From positions 1-64,000 of the forward strand of contig DATEUJ010000169.1 of NCBI GenBank assembly GCA_035283185.1: DNA of 64,000 nt. Direction: 5' to 3'. A program made the position numbers and the translations under genes. Under the pieces are notes generated by a model that saw only the letters and a list, made by a program, of their open reading frames with translations, was not told the origin of the DNA and made no database searches. Every line of letters begins with the position of its first letter. Within the stretch, counting starts at the first letter, position 1. Below are positions 25,545 to 33,621 of this stretch, piece after piece. Origin of the DNA: DASSFZ01 sp035283185 (GTDB lineage: Bacteria; Chloroflexota; Anaerolineae; Fen-1058).

Positions 25545-25768
25545 TGACCAGCCAGCTCACGCTGACCGTCAATGGTCAACCGTATTCGGTGGAAGTCGCG
25601 CCGGACACGCCACTCCTCTATGTGCTGCGCAATGATCTCGGCTTGAATGGCCCGCAATATGGCTGCGCTCACATCTGCGCATCCTGCGCGCCGTCAGGCG
25701 TGCTGCCGAATTACTCGCCGCAGAAGGAGTTTGAACGGGATGGCGGCCGAACGATCCCGAAGCAGTGA
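25544..25768 (+). pseudogene. N-terminal remnant of a [2Fe-2S] molybdenum-hydroxylase subunit (IorA/CoxS type)
   Basis: MTSQLTLTVNGQPYSVEVAP then DTPLLYVLRNDLGLNGPQYGC matches the ferredoxin-like start of isoquinoline 1-oxidoreductase alpha/CO-dehydrogenase small subunits. The expected GxxQCGACTV cluster motif is replaced by AHICASCAPSG and the rest of the roughly 150-residue protein is absent. The large subunit appears only as a C-terminal scrap at 27341. Together they mark a dead molybdenum hydroxylase operon. Confidence 0.75.
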
Positions 25769-25877
25769 GTGGTCTCATCCGTTCACCCCTCAACGCATCA
25801 AGACAGCCGCCATCGTGCTGGACGACTACCGGCACTGGGTCGACGAGATGGAGGGATTGACGCCTGGATACGAGTGA
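25740..25877 (+). pseudogene. Fragment containing FTPQRIKTA
   Basis: Open frame MAAERSRSSEWSHPFTPQRI then KTAAIVLDDYRHWVDEMEG. The 25 bases encoding FTPQRIKTA are identical to those at 27399-27423, the end of the molybdenum-subunit fragment, so this is a duplicated junction piece. What follows was not recognised. Confidence 0.4.
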
Positions 25878-25932
25878 GGCTGACCTGCCAGGCACCAGAT
25901 GGAGACACCGGCAGGCGCGAGGAACAATCGCG

Positions 25933-26277
25933 ATGACCTGGAAACCCTCCAACGAACCGATGCGCTACGACCGGGCGCGAGCAGTGTAGCTCGACCCCGT
26001 TAAGGCGGCCATCCAAAGTCTGCGCCTGCCCCTGTTTCGAGTCCGCAAGCTCAACGGCATCGTCAACGCCATCGCCATGCAAATCGAAGACGGTGGCGAC
26101 AGCCCAGAGGTCAATCACCTCCTGCTCGACGCGCTGCGCGCGGCGGTCACTCACCAGGTTGGTGAGGGCGCCGCTGAGCCAGTGCTACGCGCGATCGAGA
26201 CTTTCCGGCAGATCGAAGCCGAACGCTGGGAACGAGTCAAAGCCGGCACGCTGCCTCCGCCTCCGCTGGAAGATTAA
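25933..26277 (+). pseudogene. Small unidentified gene with an in-frame TAG
   Basis: The frame starts MTWKPSNEPMRYDRARAV, is cut by TAG at 25987, and continues LDPVKAAIQSLRLPLFRVRK then LNGIVNAIAMQIEDGGDSPE to a TAA at 26277. The second part has clean coding character (115 codons overall) but no family was recognised. Translation from an internal ATG at 26077 would give 66 residues. Confidence 0.4.
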
Positions 26278-26332
26278 CTGGACGACCTGGTCGAGAAGGG
26301 GCAGCGCGCCGGAGCAAAATGATTGACATCCC

Positions 26333-26567
26333 CTCAGCCTCTGCCCGCTTTCCGCATCCGCCCCAGCATCAACAGCATCGCGCCGAGCGTCGAACACCGG
26401 CTTGACCTCGACACCGTCTGGCCCAATGACGACGACGGCCACCGGCCGGGCGGACGCTCCACCACCCATCCCAACGCCGCTGCCACCCGCCATCGTTTCG
26501 GGCTGCGGCGACTCGGTCGCCGGCCCTGCCCGCGAAGGTTTCTGCTGGGCAGGCCCGAAGCCACTAC
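26333..26567. repeat. Degenerate duplicate of the GerW gene 3' half
   Basis: This segment is highly similar to 27513-27779, the end of the GerW-family gene, in the same orientation, but lacks about 32 bases and has several substitutions, so the frame is broken. It ends exactly where the toxin-antitoxin promoter begins. Confidence 0.85.
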
Positions 26568-26568
26568 G

Positions 26569-26596
26569 TTGACTTTTCCCGCGAACAGACTAGAAT
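26569..26596 (+). promoter_or_regulatory. Promoter of the toxin-antitoxin operon
   Basis: TTGACT (26569-26574), 16-base spacer, TAGAAT (26591-26596); the antitoxin ATG lies 37 bases downstream. Confidence 0.7.
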
Positions 26597-26632
26597 ATAT
26601 AGCGAGGTGTGTACTCAAACCAGGAGAATCCT

Positions 26633-26929
26633 ATGAACAAGATCATCGGCGTGACCGAGCTGCAGCGTAAGTTCCGCTCCATCTTCGACGAGGTCGTCAA
26701 GCGCCAGACCCCGTATATTCTCACACGCGGCAGCCGGCCCGAGGCAGTGCTTATTTCCTACGAGCAATACCTCCGCTTCATCCGCGCGGACGAAGTGGGC
26801 GTGCTCAAGCGCATTGACGACGCGCTGGCGTACATGGCTCGAGTCAATGCTCAATACTCTGATGAGGAAGTTGAGGCGGATGTGATCGAAGCCACCAAGG
26901 CCGTGCGCTCGCGGAAATCGAAGGCCTGA
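26633..26929 (+). CDS. Type II antitoxin, Phd/YefM family
   Basis: 98 residues. The N-terminus MNKIIGVTELQRKFRSIFDE and the RQTPYILTRGSRPEAVLISY block are the Phd/YefM DNA-binding fold; the charged C-terminus should bind and neutralise the toxin. AGGAGA precedes the ATG at 26633. The stop overlaps the toxin start (TGATG). A good promoter sits just upstream; autorepression through it is expected for the family. Confidence 0.9.
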   Translation: MNKIIGVTELQRKFRSIFDEVVKRQTPYILTRGSRPEAVLISYEQYLRFIRADEVGVLKRIDDALAYMARVNAQYSDEEVEADVIEATKAVRSRKSKA

Positions 26930-27339
26930 TGCGTGCCGTCGTCGACACGAACATCTTCATCCGCGCGCTCATACGGCCACAGGGTTCAGTTGGCCCGATC
27001 ATTCCACGCCTGGCCCAAAACGAATACACCCTGGTGTATTCCATACCTCTGCGCAACGAACTCATCGCCAAGCTGGCGTTGCCGCGCATTCGCCAGAAAT
27101 ATCACGTCAGCGATACCCAGGTCGAAGCCCTGTTGGACCTGATTGCCCTGCGCGGCGACTTGGTTACGCCAACCCGAACGGTGAGGGTTTGCCGCGATCC
27201 GAAAGATGATATGCTGATTGAAGCCGCGCTGGCCGGCGCGGCGAAATACGTCGTCACGGGCGACGAGGATTTGCTTGTGTTGAGGAGGTTCGAGACGATA
27301 CGCTTCGTCACGCCGCGCACCTTTCTTACGGAATTCTGA
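26929..27339 (+). CDS. PIN-domain toxin
   Basis: 136 residues, PIN family toxin component. The acidic active-site residues are visible: VVDTNIFIRAL (Asp 5), the central LRNELIAKL glutamate, and RDPKDDMLIEAAL plus VTGDEDLL near the end. PIN toxins are Mg-dependent RNases that cut tRNA, rRNA or mRNA. It is coupled to the upstream antitoxin by TGATG. The intact pair stands in the middle of decayed genes, as expected for a selfish or addiction module. Confidence 0.9.
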   Translation: MRAVVDTNIFIRALIRPQGSVGPIIPRLAQNEYTLVYSIPLRNELIAKLALPRIRQKYHVSDTQVEALLDLIALRGDLVTPTRTVRVCRDPKDDMLIEAALAGAAKYVVTGDEDLLVLRRFETIRFVTPRTFLTEF

Positions 27340-27340
27340 G

Positions 27341-27433
27341 ATGGGTATCGTCACCGCCATCTTCTACGTGACCGGGGCGCGCGTGCGGCAGATTCCATTC
27401 ACCCCTCAACGCATCAAGACAGCGTTAGGCTGA
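27341..27433 (+). pseudogene. C-terminal scrap of a molybdopterin-binding aldehyde/isoquinoline oxidoreductase subunit
   Basis: MGIVTAIFYVTGARVRQIPF then TPQRIKTALG and TGA. This corresponds to the very end of xanthine-dehydrogenase-family large subunits (pattern NAIFxATGxRxRxLPxTPExV). The remaining 700 or so residues are absent. It pairs with the Fe-S subunit remnant at 25544. Confidence 0.6.
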
Positions 27434-27513
27434 GACACGGATGGGATGCCGACAACCAGGTTCGATCCCAGGATGAGCAGACCGGAAGTGAGGGCGGCAA
27501 GGATAGACCCAGC

Positions 27514-27966
27514 TCAGCGTCTGCCCGCTTTCCGCATCCGCCCCAGCATCAACAGCATCGCGCCGAGTGTCGTCGCGAGGGCGATGCCAATCTTCGTCGC
27601 GTCGAACACCGGCTTGACCTCGACACCCTCTGGCCCAATGACGACCACGGCCACCGGCCGGGCGGACGCTCCACCACCCATCCCGACGCCGCTGCCCCCC
27701 GCCATCGTTTCGGGCTGCGGCGACTCGGTCGTCGGCCCTGCCCGCGAAGGTTTCTGCTGGGCAGGCCCGAAGCCACTACCACCGCCGCCACCGCCTCCGC
27801 TGACGACTTCGCTGGCCGTGATCACCGTGTAGCTACCCGCGGTGACCGGCTCCCCATAAACCGCGCCGGCGTTGGCGGGAGCGAATATCTTGTCGGCAAT
27901 CGTCTGAAGGATCTGCTGCTGATTCGCGCCGCCGGATTTGGCGGACTCGTCTAACCCGTTGCTCAT
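27514..27966 (-). CDS. GerW/YtfJ-family sporulation protein homologue
   Basis: 150 residues. YGEPVTAGSYTVITASEVVSGGG, a Gly-rich middle and RPVAVVVIGPEGVEVKPVFD are the GerW (YtfJ) signature; a hydrophobic segment (IGIALATTLGAMLLMLG) ends the protein. In Bacillus YtfJ is a spore protein needed for germination; non-spore-formers also carry homologues of unknown role. It is coupled by ATGA to the small membrane gene upstream. Part of the gene is duplicated in degenerate form at 26333-26567. Confidence 0.88.
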   Translation of the reverse strand: MSNGLDESAKSGGANQQQILQTIADKIFAPANAGAVYGEPVTAGSYTVITASEVVSGGGGGGGSGFGPAQQKPSRAGPTTESPQPETMAGGSGVGMGGGASARPVAVVVIGPEGVEVKPVFDATKIGIALATTLGAMLLMLGRMRKAGRR

Positions 27967-28256
27967 GGCCTGTTCTCCTTTCGTCGACTGGATTGGATCC
28001 GGACAGTGATCAAAAAAACGAACACGCTGGCGCCGAGTAGCGCCAACTGGACGACGCGGGTGACGTCCACAATCGGGATGCGGGACGTCTGCCCGGCTCG
28101 CTCGACCAGCACGGCTGTCGGCCGGCGCCAGACCAGGCCGCCGAACCGCAGGCGCACGATCAGCGCCCGCGATTGCGGCGTGACGGTGATGTCGCCCGCC
28201 TGGACCGGACTGCCTGAAACCACTTGTGACTGAAACACGTGTGTGATTCGCATCAT
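27963..28256 (-). CDS. Small single-pass membrane protein paired with GerW
   Basis: 97 residues; no recognised family. The N-terminal part (MMRITHVFQSQVVSGSPVQ, then ITVTPQSRALIVRLRFGG) is soluble and ends in a transmembrane helix (VVQLALLGASVFVFLITV) with a basic tail. ATG 28256 follows GAGAGG; ATG 28253 is also possible. The ATGA overlap with the GerW gene implies joint function, perhaps anchoring it at the membrane. Confidence 0.65.
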   Translation of the reverse strand: MMRITHVFQSQVVSGSPVQAGDITVTPQSRALIVRLRFGGLVWRRPTAVLVERAGQTSRIPIVDVTRVVQLALLGASVFVFLITVRIQSSRRKENRP

Positions 28257-28323
28257 AGACCTCTCGTGATGGTGCGGCCAGACTACTCTAACCCGGTTAG
28301 CCTCTCGTGAATAGTGACGATTG

Positions 28324-28497
28324 TCATCGTTTTCGTGTTGTGCGGCCACGGTTGACCTGCGCGTCAATGAGCGCCCTCGCCGCCTGTGCGACGTTCGCGC
28401 CCGGATAGGTTGGGCCGAACATATGGACGGCAGCAAACGCACCATCCATCAACAACAAGAGCTGATCGGCCAGGATGTCCGGCTTGCGCGCGCCGCG
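28324..28497 (-). pseudogene. C-terminal remnant of a TetR-family regulator
   Basis: Reading on the minus strand from an in-frame TGA: ARKPDILADQLLLLMDGAFA then AVHMFGPTYPGANVAQAARA, LIDAQ and a stop at 28324. The ADQLLLLxDGAxA...AARALIDA pattern is typical of the TetR ligand domain. No helix-turn-helix remains. Confidence 0.6.
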
Positions 28498-28519
28498 TCA
28501 ATTAACGCGAAAAAGGAGA

Positions 28520-28548
28520 TTGACGCCAGGTCTTTAAGGGCGTATACT
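28520..28548 (+). promoter_or_regulatory. Sigma70-type promoter of the aspartyl protease gene
   Basis: TTGACG (28520-28525), 17-base spacer, TATACT (28543-28548). The start codon is only about 18 bases beyond the -10 box, so the message would have a very short leader. Confidence 0.7.
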
Positions 28549-28565
28549 GAGGCTGGAAAGGATGA

Positions 28566-28934
28566 ATGATGGGCCTTACGTACGTGACGGTGATACTCAA
28601 AGCACCCGGCCGCCCAAATGGCGCGGCTTACGAAGCCGTTTTCCTCGTCGATACCGGCGCGACCGACACGCTGGCTCCGGCCGCCGAGATGGAAAACATC
28701 GGCGTCCGCGCGGTTGGCACCACGACCTACGAACTGGCCGACGGCACGCTGCAAGAATATCCCTTCGGCCTGGCGCAGATCGAGTTCATGGGCGAAATCA
28801 CCGCCGGCCGCGTGATCCTGGGGCCGAATGATGTCGAGCCGATCCTCGGCATCACCGCGCTGGAGTCCGTGGGCATCACGATCGATCCGGCCAGCCGGAC
28901 CCTCAAACGCCTCCCGGCTATTCCTCTGAAGTAG
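28566..28934 (+). CDS. Clan AA (retropepsin-like) aspartic protease family protein
   Basis: 122 residues. FLVDTGATDTLAP (about 27-39) is the retropepsin DTGA active-site loop, followed by the flap region YELADGTLQEYPFGLAQIEF and a closing ILGITALESVGITID that matches the ILG motif. Bacterial single-domain members probably act as dimers; substrate unknown. ATG 28566 and 28569 are both in frame after GGAAAGG. An amidase follows after 45 bases. Confidence 0.85.
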   Translation: MMGLTYVTVILKAPGRPNGAAYEAVFLVDTGATDTLAPAAEMENIGVRAVGTTTYELADGTLQEYPFGLAQIEFMGEITAGRVILGPNDVEPILGITALESVGITIDPASRTLKRLPAIPLK

Positions 28935-28979
28935 CCCGCTGTTGGTGGCTACCCCTGCGCGGCTCCGTCCTCTTACAGC

Positions 28980-30338
28980 ATGCCGCCAACTCTGCCGGTC
29001 GATTCGATCCACGCCGCTCGGCATGCCTTGCAGTCCGGCGAGACAGCGCCCGGCGATCTGATCGCCGCCACCCTCGATCGCATTCGGGCGCTCAACCCGA
29101 AATTGAACGCTTACCTCGAAGTCTTCGATCCGCCGGAGCGCGCCGCCAACCTCGACGGACCGCTGGGCGGCATTCCCATCACGATCAAAGACCTGATCGA
29201 CGTCGCCGGTCGTCGCACGACGGCCGGATCGCCGTTCATGATCGATAACGTCGCCGCCGAAGACGCAACCGTCGTCAAGAAGCTGCGCACGGCGGGCGCG
29301 GTTCTCACCGGCAAAACTCATCTGCACGAATGGGCGCACGGGACGACGAACGACAACCCGCACTTCGGTCCTTGCCGCAACCCGTGGGACCTTGAGCGCG
29401 TGTCTGGAGGATCGAGCGGCGGGTCGGCGGTCGCCGTCGCCGCCGGGCTGTGCCTGGGCGCGCTTGGCTCCGACACCGGCGGGTCGATCCGCATCCCCGC
29501 CTCGCTGTGCGGCATCGTCGGCCTCAAGCCGACGCGCGGGCGGGTCAGCCTGCGCGGCGTCGTGCCGCTATCGTGGTCGCTCGATCACGTCGGGCCGATG
29601 GCGCGCACCGTGCGCGAAGCGGCCATCCTGCTGCAGGCGATCGCCGGCCACGATCCCGAAGACCCGGCGTCGATCGACGCACCGGTTCCCGACTATGCCG
29701 GAAGCCTCGACGGCGTGACGGGACTGCGCGGAGCGCGCATCGGCGTGCCGGAAGCTTTCTTTTTCGAGGAGTCCGAGCCTGAGATGGTCGAGGCCGTTCG
29801 CGCGGCGATCGAGACGCTGCGAAGTCTGGGCGGAACGATCGTCAAGGTGGATTTGCGCAAGGCGGCGGAGATGACGAAAGCGACGGGCGTCATCCTCATG
29901 GCCGACGCCGCCGCGTTTCATCGTGAGCGGTTCGAGTCGCAGCCCGACAAGTTCGGCGCCGATGTGCTGGACCGCATCAAGGCGGGCCGCGCTTTCACCG
30001 CGACAGACTATGCATTTGCCAGGCAGGCTCAGTGGCAGTGGCGGCATCGGCTGAGCCAGGTCTTCGAATCCATCGACGTGCTCGCCACGCCGGTTACGCA
30101 GATCGCGGCTCCGCGCATCGGCGAGCCGGAAGCGGGCGCGCGCCTGCCGCGCTTCACGCGGCTGTTCAACCTGGCGGGCACGCCGGCGATCTCCGTGCCA
30201 TGCGGGTTCGTGTCGAGCGGACGGCTGCCGATCGGCATGCAGCTCGTCGCCAAATGGTGGGACGAGACGACGCTGCTGCGCGTCGCGCATGCATACGAGC
30301 AGGCGACCGAGTGGCATGCGCTGAGGCCACCGCTTTAG
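28980..30338 (+). CDS. Amidase (amidase-signature family)
   Basis: 452 residues. The Ser-cisSer-Lys triad is visible: Lys in ITIKDLIDV (about 69), GGSSGGSAVAVAAG (cis-Ser about 146) and the nucleophile in GSDTGGSIRIPASLCG (about 168). The family includes GatA, but there are no gatB or gatC neighbours, so it is more likely a catabolic amide hydrolase. It ends in front of a strong hairpin shared with the convergent gene. Confidence 0.9.
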   Translation: MPPTLPVDSIHAARHALQSGETAPGDLIAATLDRIRALNPKLNAYLEVFDPPERAANLDGPLGGIPITIKDLIDVAGRRTTAGSPFMIDNVAAEDATVVKKLRTAGAVLTGKTHLHEWAHGTTNDNPHFGPCRNPWDLERVSGGSSGGSAVAVAAGLCLGALGSDTGGSIRIPASLCGIVGLKPTRGRVSLRGVVPLSWSLDHVGPMARTVREAAILLQAIAGHDPEDPASIDAPVPDYAGSLDGVTGLRGARIGVPEAFFFEESEPEMVEAVRAAIETLRSLGGTIVKVDLRKAAEMTKATGVILMADAAAFHRERFESQPDKFGADVLDRIKAGRAFTATDYAFARQAQWQWRHRLSQVFESIDVLATPVTQIAAPRIGEPEAGARLPRFTRLFNLAGTPAISVPCGFVSSGRLPIGMQLVAKWWDETTLLRVAHAYEQATEWHALRPPL

Positions 30339-30344
30339 CCTTCA

Positions 30345-30375
30345 GAGACCTGGTTTCTCGAAGAAACCGGGTCTC
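30345..30375. terminator. Bidirectional terminator between convergent genes
   Basis: GAGACCTGGTTTCT and AGAAACCGGGTCTC form a 14-base imperfect stem with a 3-base loop. The palindrome AGAAACCGGGTTTCT recurs at 40772-40805 as another terminator. Confidence 0.65.
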
Positions 30376-30380
30376 TTCAC

Positions 30381-31541
30381 CTACGTCTCGTCGCGCGCCC
30401 CCGAAGAACCGATGCGCACCATGACGAACGCAACGAGCAGTATTCCGGCGATGACGCCGCCCGCCCACAACACAGGTTCCGATCCGCTTGGCGCCGTGGC
30501 GAACACAGCGGGCAGGGTCGGCGTCGCCGTGGCGGTCGCGGTCGGCGTGCTCGTTGGGAGCGGCGTCGCGCTCGGAGTGAAGGTCGCCGTCGGCGTCGGC
30601 GTGCGCGTGCGGGTCGGCACGTGGAACGGCGTTCGAGTGGGAGTGACGGTCTGGGTCGGGCTGGGCGTCGGTGTCCGGGTCGCCGTTGACGCGCGCGTCG
30701 CTCGGCTCGTCGAGGTGGGCCCACGGCCGACCCCGATCAGGCTGGCTTCGTCCACGTACACGTCGTTGTGCTGAATCGCGAACACAGGCCGCGAGCGCGT
30801 GAACACCGTCACGCGATCCGACTGCGCGACGGCCTCGACCGTGAACAACTCCCAGTGATCGAACGCCTCTTTGACCGGCGACCAGACGATGCTCGGACTC
30901 CATGGGAAATTGCCGCCGTGGGGATCGATGCCGACGCGCATGCCCATCGACGGCTGGCCGGCCGAAGCGAACGGATCGTTCTCCGCGCTCGACCACGCCT
31001 GCATATATACGCTGAAACGCACGCGCTGGCCGGGCTCCAGGCCGCCGACGGTCTGGTACAGCCCCGCTTCGTGCAGGCTGTAGAACGTGAAGTACTTCTG
31101 CGAGTTGTCTCCGGCTACTTTGCGATACGGGGGGCCTTGAGGTCCGCCGGCTGTATCGCGATACTCAGGGTTGTGCCACGCCACGCAGTCCCTCGGCGCG
31201 TCCTCGTCGTAGCATTGATTCGGATAGGTACTGTAGAAATTGGGATCGCGGCGATTCTCATTCGGCGGCAGCCACCACGCCGTCCACCCCACCGGCACCT
31301 GTGCCGTCTGCCACAGCTTCGTCGTCCCGAAGTCGATCGGATTGCCGCATGGCACGGCTACCCATGGCGGTCCGCTCCTCGCGCTGCACTGCATCACGTA
31401 CTGGCCCTCCAGCCCGCCATTGATCAGCAAGTTCGGAGCGGCGGGCGTGGCGATCTGCGCGAACGTCGGCGCCTGAACCGGCGCCAGGCTCATCAGCGCC
31501 GCAGCGGCAAGGAGTAGAGCGAAGCGACCCGTCCTCGACAC
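30381..31541 (-). CDS. Secreted surface protein with Thr/Pro-rich stalk and C-terminal membrane anchor
   Basis: 386 residues. A signal peptide (ALLLAAAALMSLAPVQAPTFAQ) is followed by a beta-sandwich, carbohydrate-binding-like region (LLINGGLEGQYV; GQRVRFSVYMQAW; FDHWELFTVEA), then a Thr/Pro/Ser-rich stalk (about 285-345) and a final helix (WAGGVIAGILLVAFVMV) with a basic end. GTG 31541 is chosen because AAGGA lies eight bases upstream; longer starts would run into the MITE at 31569. Its job is probably cell-surface adhesion or matrix binding. Confidence 0.75.
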   Translation of the reverse strand: MSRTGRFALLLAAAALMSLAPVQAPTFAQIATPAAPNLLINGGLEGQYVMQCSARSGPPWVAVPCGNPIDFGTTKLWQTAQVPVGWTAWWLPPNENRRDPNFYSTYPNQCYDEDAPRDCVAWHNPEYRDTAGGPQGPPYRKVAGDNSQKYFTFYSLHEAGLYQTVGGLEPGQRVRFSVYMQAWSSAENDPFASAGQPSMGMRVGIDPHGGNFPWSPSIVWSPVKEAFDHWELFTVEAVAQSDRVTVFTRSRPVFAIQHNDVYVDEASLIGVGRGPTSTSRATRASTATRTPTPSPTQTVTPTRTPFHVPTRTRTPTPTATFTPSATPLPTSTPTATATATPTLPAVFATAPSGSEPVLWAGGVIAGILLVAFVMVRIGSSGARDET

Positions 31542-31568
31542 AGTTGAAGTCCTTTTCAACAGAGAAAG

Positions 31569-31684
31569 GTGTGCACGCAAAACATGTCAGGCCAGACGTA
31601 GGGCGGCTTTCCGCGCAGCGTGCCGCCGATTTGCGGCGCGTATGGAAACGCGCCCTACGGTTGATGACAACCTTGCGTGCACAC
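31569..31684. mobile_element. MITE-like element copy 2, with 8-bp target duplication
   Basis: A 116-bp non-coding element. Its first 23 bases are identical to those of the element at 4274. The right end is the inverted TTGCGTGCACAC. It is flanked by perfect AGAGAAAG direct repeats (31561-31568 and 31685-31692). The core differs from copy 1: a CGTAGGGCG/CGCCCTACG hairpin. It lies just upstream of the surface-protein start, so it may carry or block its promoter. Nothing else is recognised from 31693 to 31960. Confidence 0.88.
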
Positions 31685-31960
31685 AGAGAAAGAGTGTGTT
31701 TCGCCAGGGGCGAAACCGGCGATATTATACCAGAATCGATGTTCGTGCTGCGCGACGGCGCGCGCGATTCGGGACCATCACACAGAGCGCTCAAACCGCT
31801 TTCAATCCTGCCCCAACCCGTCGCATCGAATCGCACGATCTGGAAGCGTCTGGTGGGGTTTGTTGGCGTGCGATCTCCAACGCACCACTCTCCAACCACC
31901 AACGCAACCCGTCGCCGATTTCGGCTATAGTCATATCGGAGAAACATCAGGAGGGCAGGC

Positions 31961-33592
31961 ATGCCAGCACACCTCGCCGGACGGCGATCTCAGACTCTCG
32001 TCGCAGCAACACTCTGCGCGGCGATCGTGCTCACCGCGCTCGGCTTCACCGCCGCCGCACCGGCGCAATCGGTGCGCGCGATTGTCCAGGGACGATCGAT
32101 CGCCGAAGTGGAGAGCGCGGTTCAGGCGCTGGGTGGCTTCGTCACACACCGGTTCGCGCTCATTCAGGCTGTGTCGGCCGACATGCCGGAATCGGCGCTC
32201 GGCGCTCTGCGCAATCGCGGTCTGCACGTGACGCTGGACACGCCCGTGCGCGCAGCGGGCCGGCCTGACGCCGACTCCTCGGGATTTGCAGAAGCCGTCG
32301 GCGCGGACGAGCTGTGGGTGCAAGGCTACACGGGTCAAGGCGTCGGCGTCGCCATTCTCGACACGGGCATCGCGCGCCACCCCGATCTTTTACGCGACGC
32401 GCAGGGCCGTCCGGCGCAGCGTGTCGTCGCCCGGTACGACGCCCTTGACAGCGGGTCGAACACGCTCGACCCGTTCGGTCACGGGACCTTCATAGCAGGC
32501 ATTGTCGGCAATGCCCGGCGCACGGCAAACGGTTTCGCCGGCGTTGCGCCCGGCGCGCGCCTGATCGACGTGCGCGTGATGGACGCGAGCGGTCAGGGCA
32601 CGCAGACCGATCTGATCGAAGGCATCGAGTGGGTCGTCGCGCACAAGGACGAGTATAACATCCGTGTGATGAACCTCTCACTCTTCGCGTATGTCACCGG
32701 CCCGTACTGGGCCAGCCCGGTCAATCAGGCCGTCGAAGCGGCGCACCAGGCCGGCATCGTCGTCGTCGCCGCCGCCGGCAACATGGGCGACGCGAATATG
32801 ACCATCGCCGTGCCCGGCAACGATCCTTTCGTCATCACCGTCGGCGCGTTCACCGACAATTACACGCCCGACGATTCGAGCGACGACGCCATCCCGCCGT
32901 TCTCGTCAAGCGGGCCGACGGAGACCGGCTTCGTCAAGCCGGAGCTGCTGGCCCCGGGTGCGCACGTCGTCTCGACGATGCTTGACGGCGCCGCGTGGGC
33001 GAGGGAGCATCGCGACAATCGGGTACGGGGGGGCTACTACGAAGCGGCGGGCACTTCCGCCGCGACGGCGGTGACCGCCGGTGTGGCCGCGCTGTTGCTC
33101 GAAGCGCATCCCGACTGGACGCCGTCGCAACTCAAGCATCACTTGATGATCACGGCCCAGCCGATCGAGGGCGCCTCGCTGTGGCGGCAGGGCGCGGGCC
33201 GGGTCCGGGCGCCTGACGCGCTGGCCGACACGCAGGCAGGTGAGGCTAACCCGGGCATGATCCCTGGCCAGCCTTACGTGGGGCCGAGCGTCTCTCTGTT
33301 CGATCAGTTCACTCTCGTGAACGAAGACGGGACACTCGTCGCGCCCGAAGGTTACAACTGGACGGGCGGGTATAACTGGGCGGGCGGGTACAATTGGACC
33401 GGCGGCTACAACTGGACGGGCAGCCTCGACTGGCAGGAATGGGTGCAGGGAACACTGTGGCAGTCGGGCTATAACTGGACCGGCGGCTACAATTGGACGG
33501 GCGGCTATAACTGGACGGGCGGCTATAACTGGACGGGCGGATACAACTGGACAGGCGGATACAACTGGACCGGAATCCAACTACTTCCGTGA
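31961..33592 (+). CDS. Subtilisin-like S8 serine peptidase with YNWTGG-repeat tail
   Basis: 543 residues, exported (signal LCAAIVLTALGFTAAAPAQS). After an inhibitor-like propeptide, the catalytic Asp lies in VAILDTGIA (about 133), His in DPFGHGTFIAG (about 173) and Ser in AAGTSAATAV (about 365). The C-terminal 85 residues hold ten copies of Tyr-Asn-Trp-Thr/Ala-Gly-Gly in two blocks, encoded by an 18-bp tandem repeat. AGGAGGGCAGGC precedes the ATG. The aromatic tail probably binds cell wall, polysaccharide or other surface partners. Confidence 0.92.
   Translation: MPAHLAGRRSQTLVAATLCAAIVLTALGFTAAAPAQSVRAIVQGRSIAEVESAVQALGGFVTHRFALIQAVSADMPESALGALRNRGLHVTLDTPVRAAGRPDADSSGFAEAVGADELWVQGYTGQGVGVAILDTGIARHPDLLRDAQGRPAQRVVARYDALDSGSNTLDPFGHGTFIAGIVGNARRTANGFAGVAPGARLIDVRVMDASGQGTQTDLIEGIEWVVAHKDEYNIRVMNLSLFAYVTGPYWASPVNQAVEAAHQAGIVVVAAAGNMGDANMTIAVPGNDPFVITVGAFTDNYTPDDSSDDAIPPFSSSGPTETGFVKPELLAPGAHVVSTMLDGAAWAREHRDNRVRGGYYEAAGTSAATAVTAGVAALLLEAHPDWTPSQLKHHLMITAQPIEGASLWRQGAGRVRAPDALADTQAGEANPGMIPGQPYVGPSVSLFDQFTLVNEDGTLVAPEGYNWTGGYNWAGGYNWTGGYNWTGSLDWQEWVQGTLWQSGYNWTGGYNWTGGYNWTGGYNWTGGYNWTGGYNWTGIQLLP
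33351..33582 (+). repeat. 18-bp coding tandem repeat (Tyr-Asn-Trp-Thr-Gly-Gly)
   Basis: Four units (33351-33424) and six units (33468-33578), separated by a 15-codon spacer (LDWQEWVQGTLWQS). Synonymous variation (TAC/TAT, GGC/GGG) shows the units are not all recent copies. Confidence 0.9.
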
Positions 33593-33621
33593 TTGGCGAA
33601 GCCACAAGGCTCTTCACTCAC

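Noticed and set aside
27456..27472. GGTTCGATCCC, resembling a tRNA T-arm
   Set aside because: The flanking bases do not form the T stem, and no acceptor, anticodon or D arm can be built around it.
33351..33582. Regular repeats that could be taken for a CRISPR array
   Set aside because: The 18-bp units are contiguous, in frame, and encode the Tyr-Asn-Trp-Thr-Gly-Gly tail of the peptidase; there are no unique spacers.
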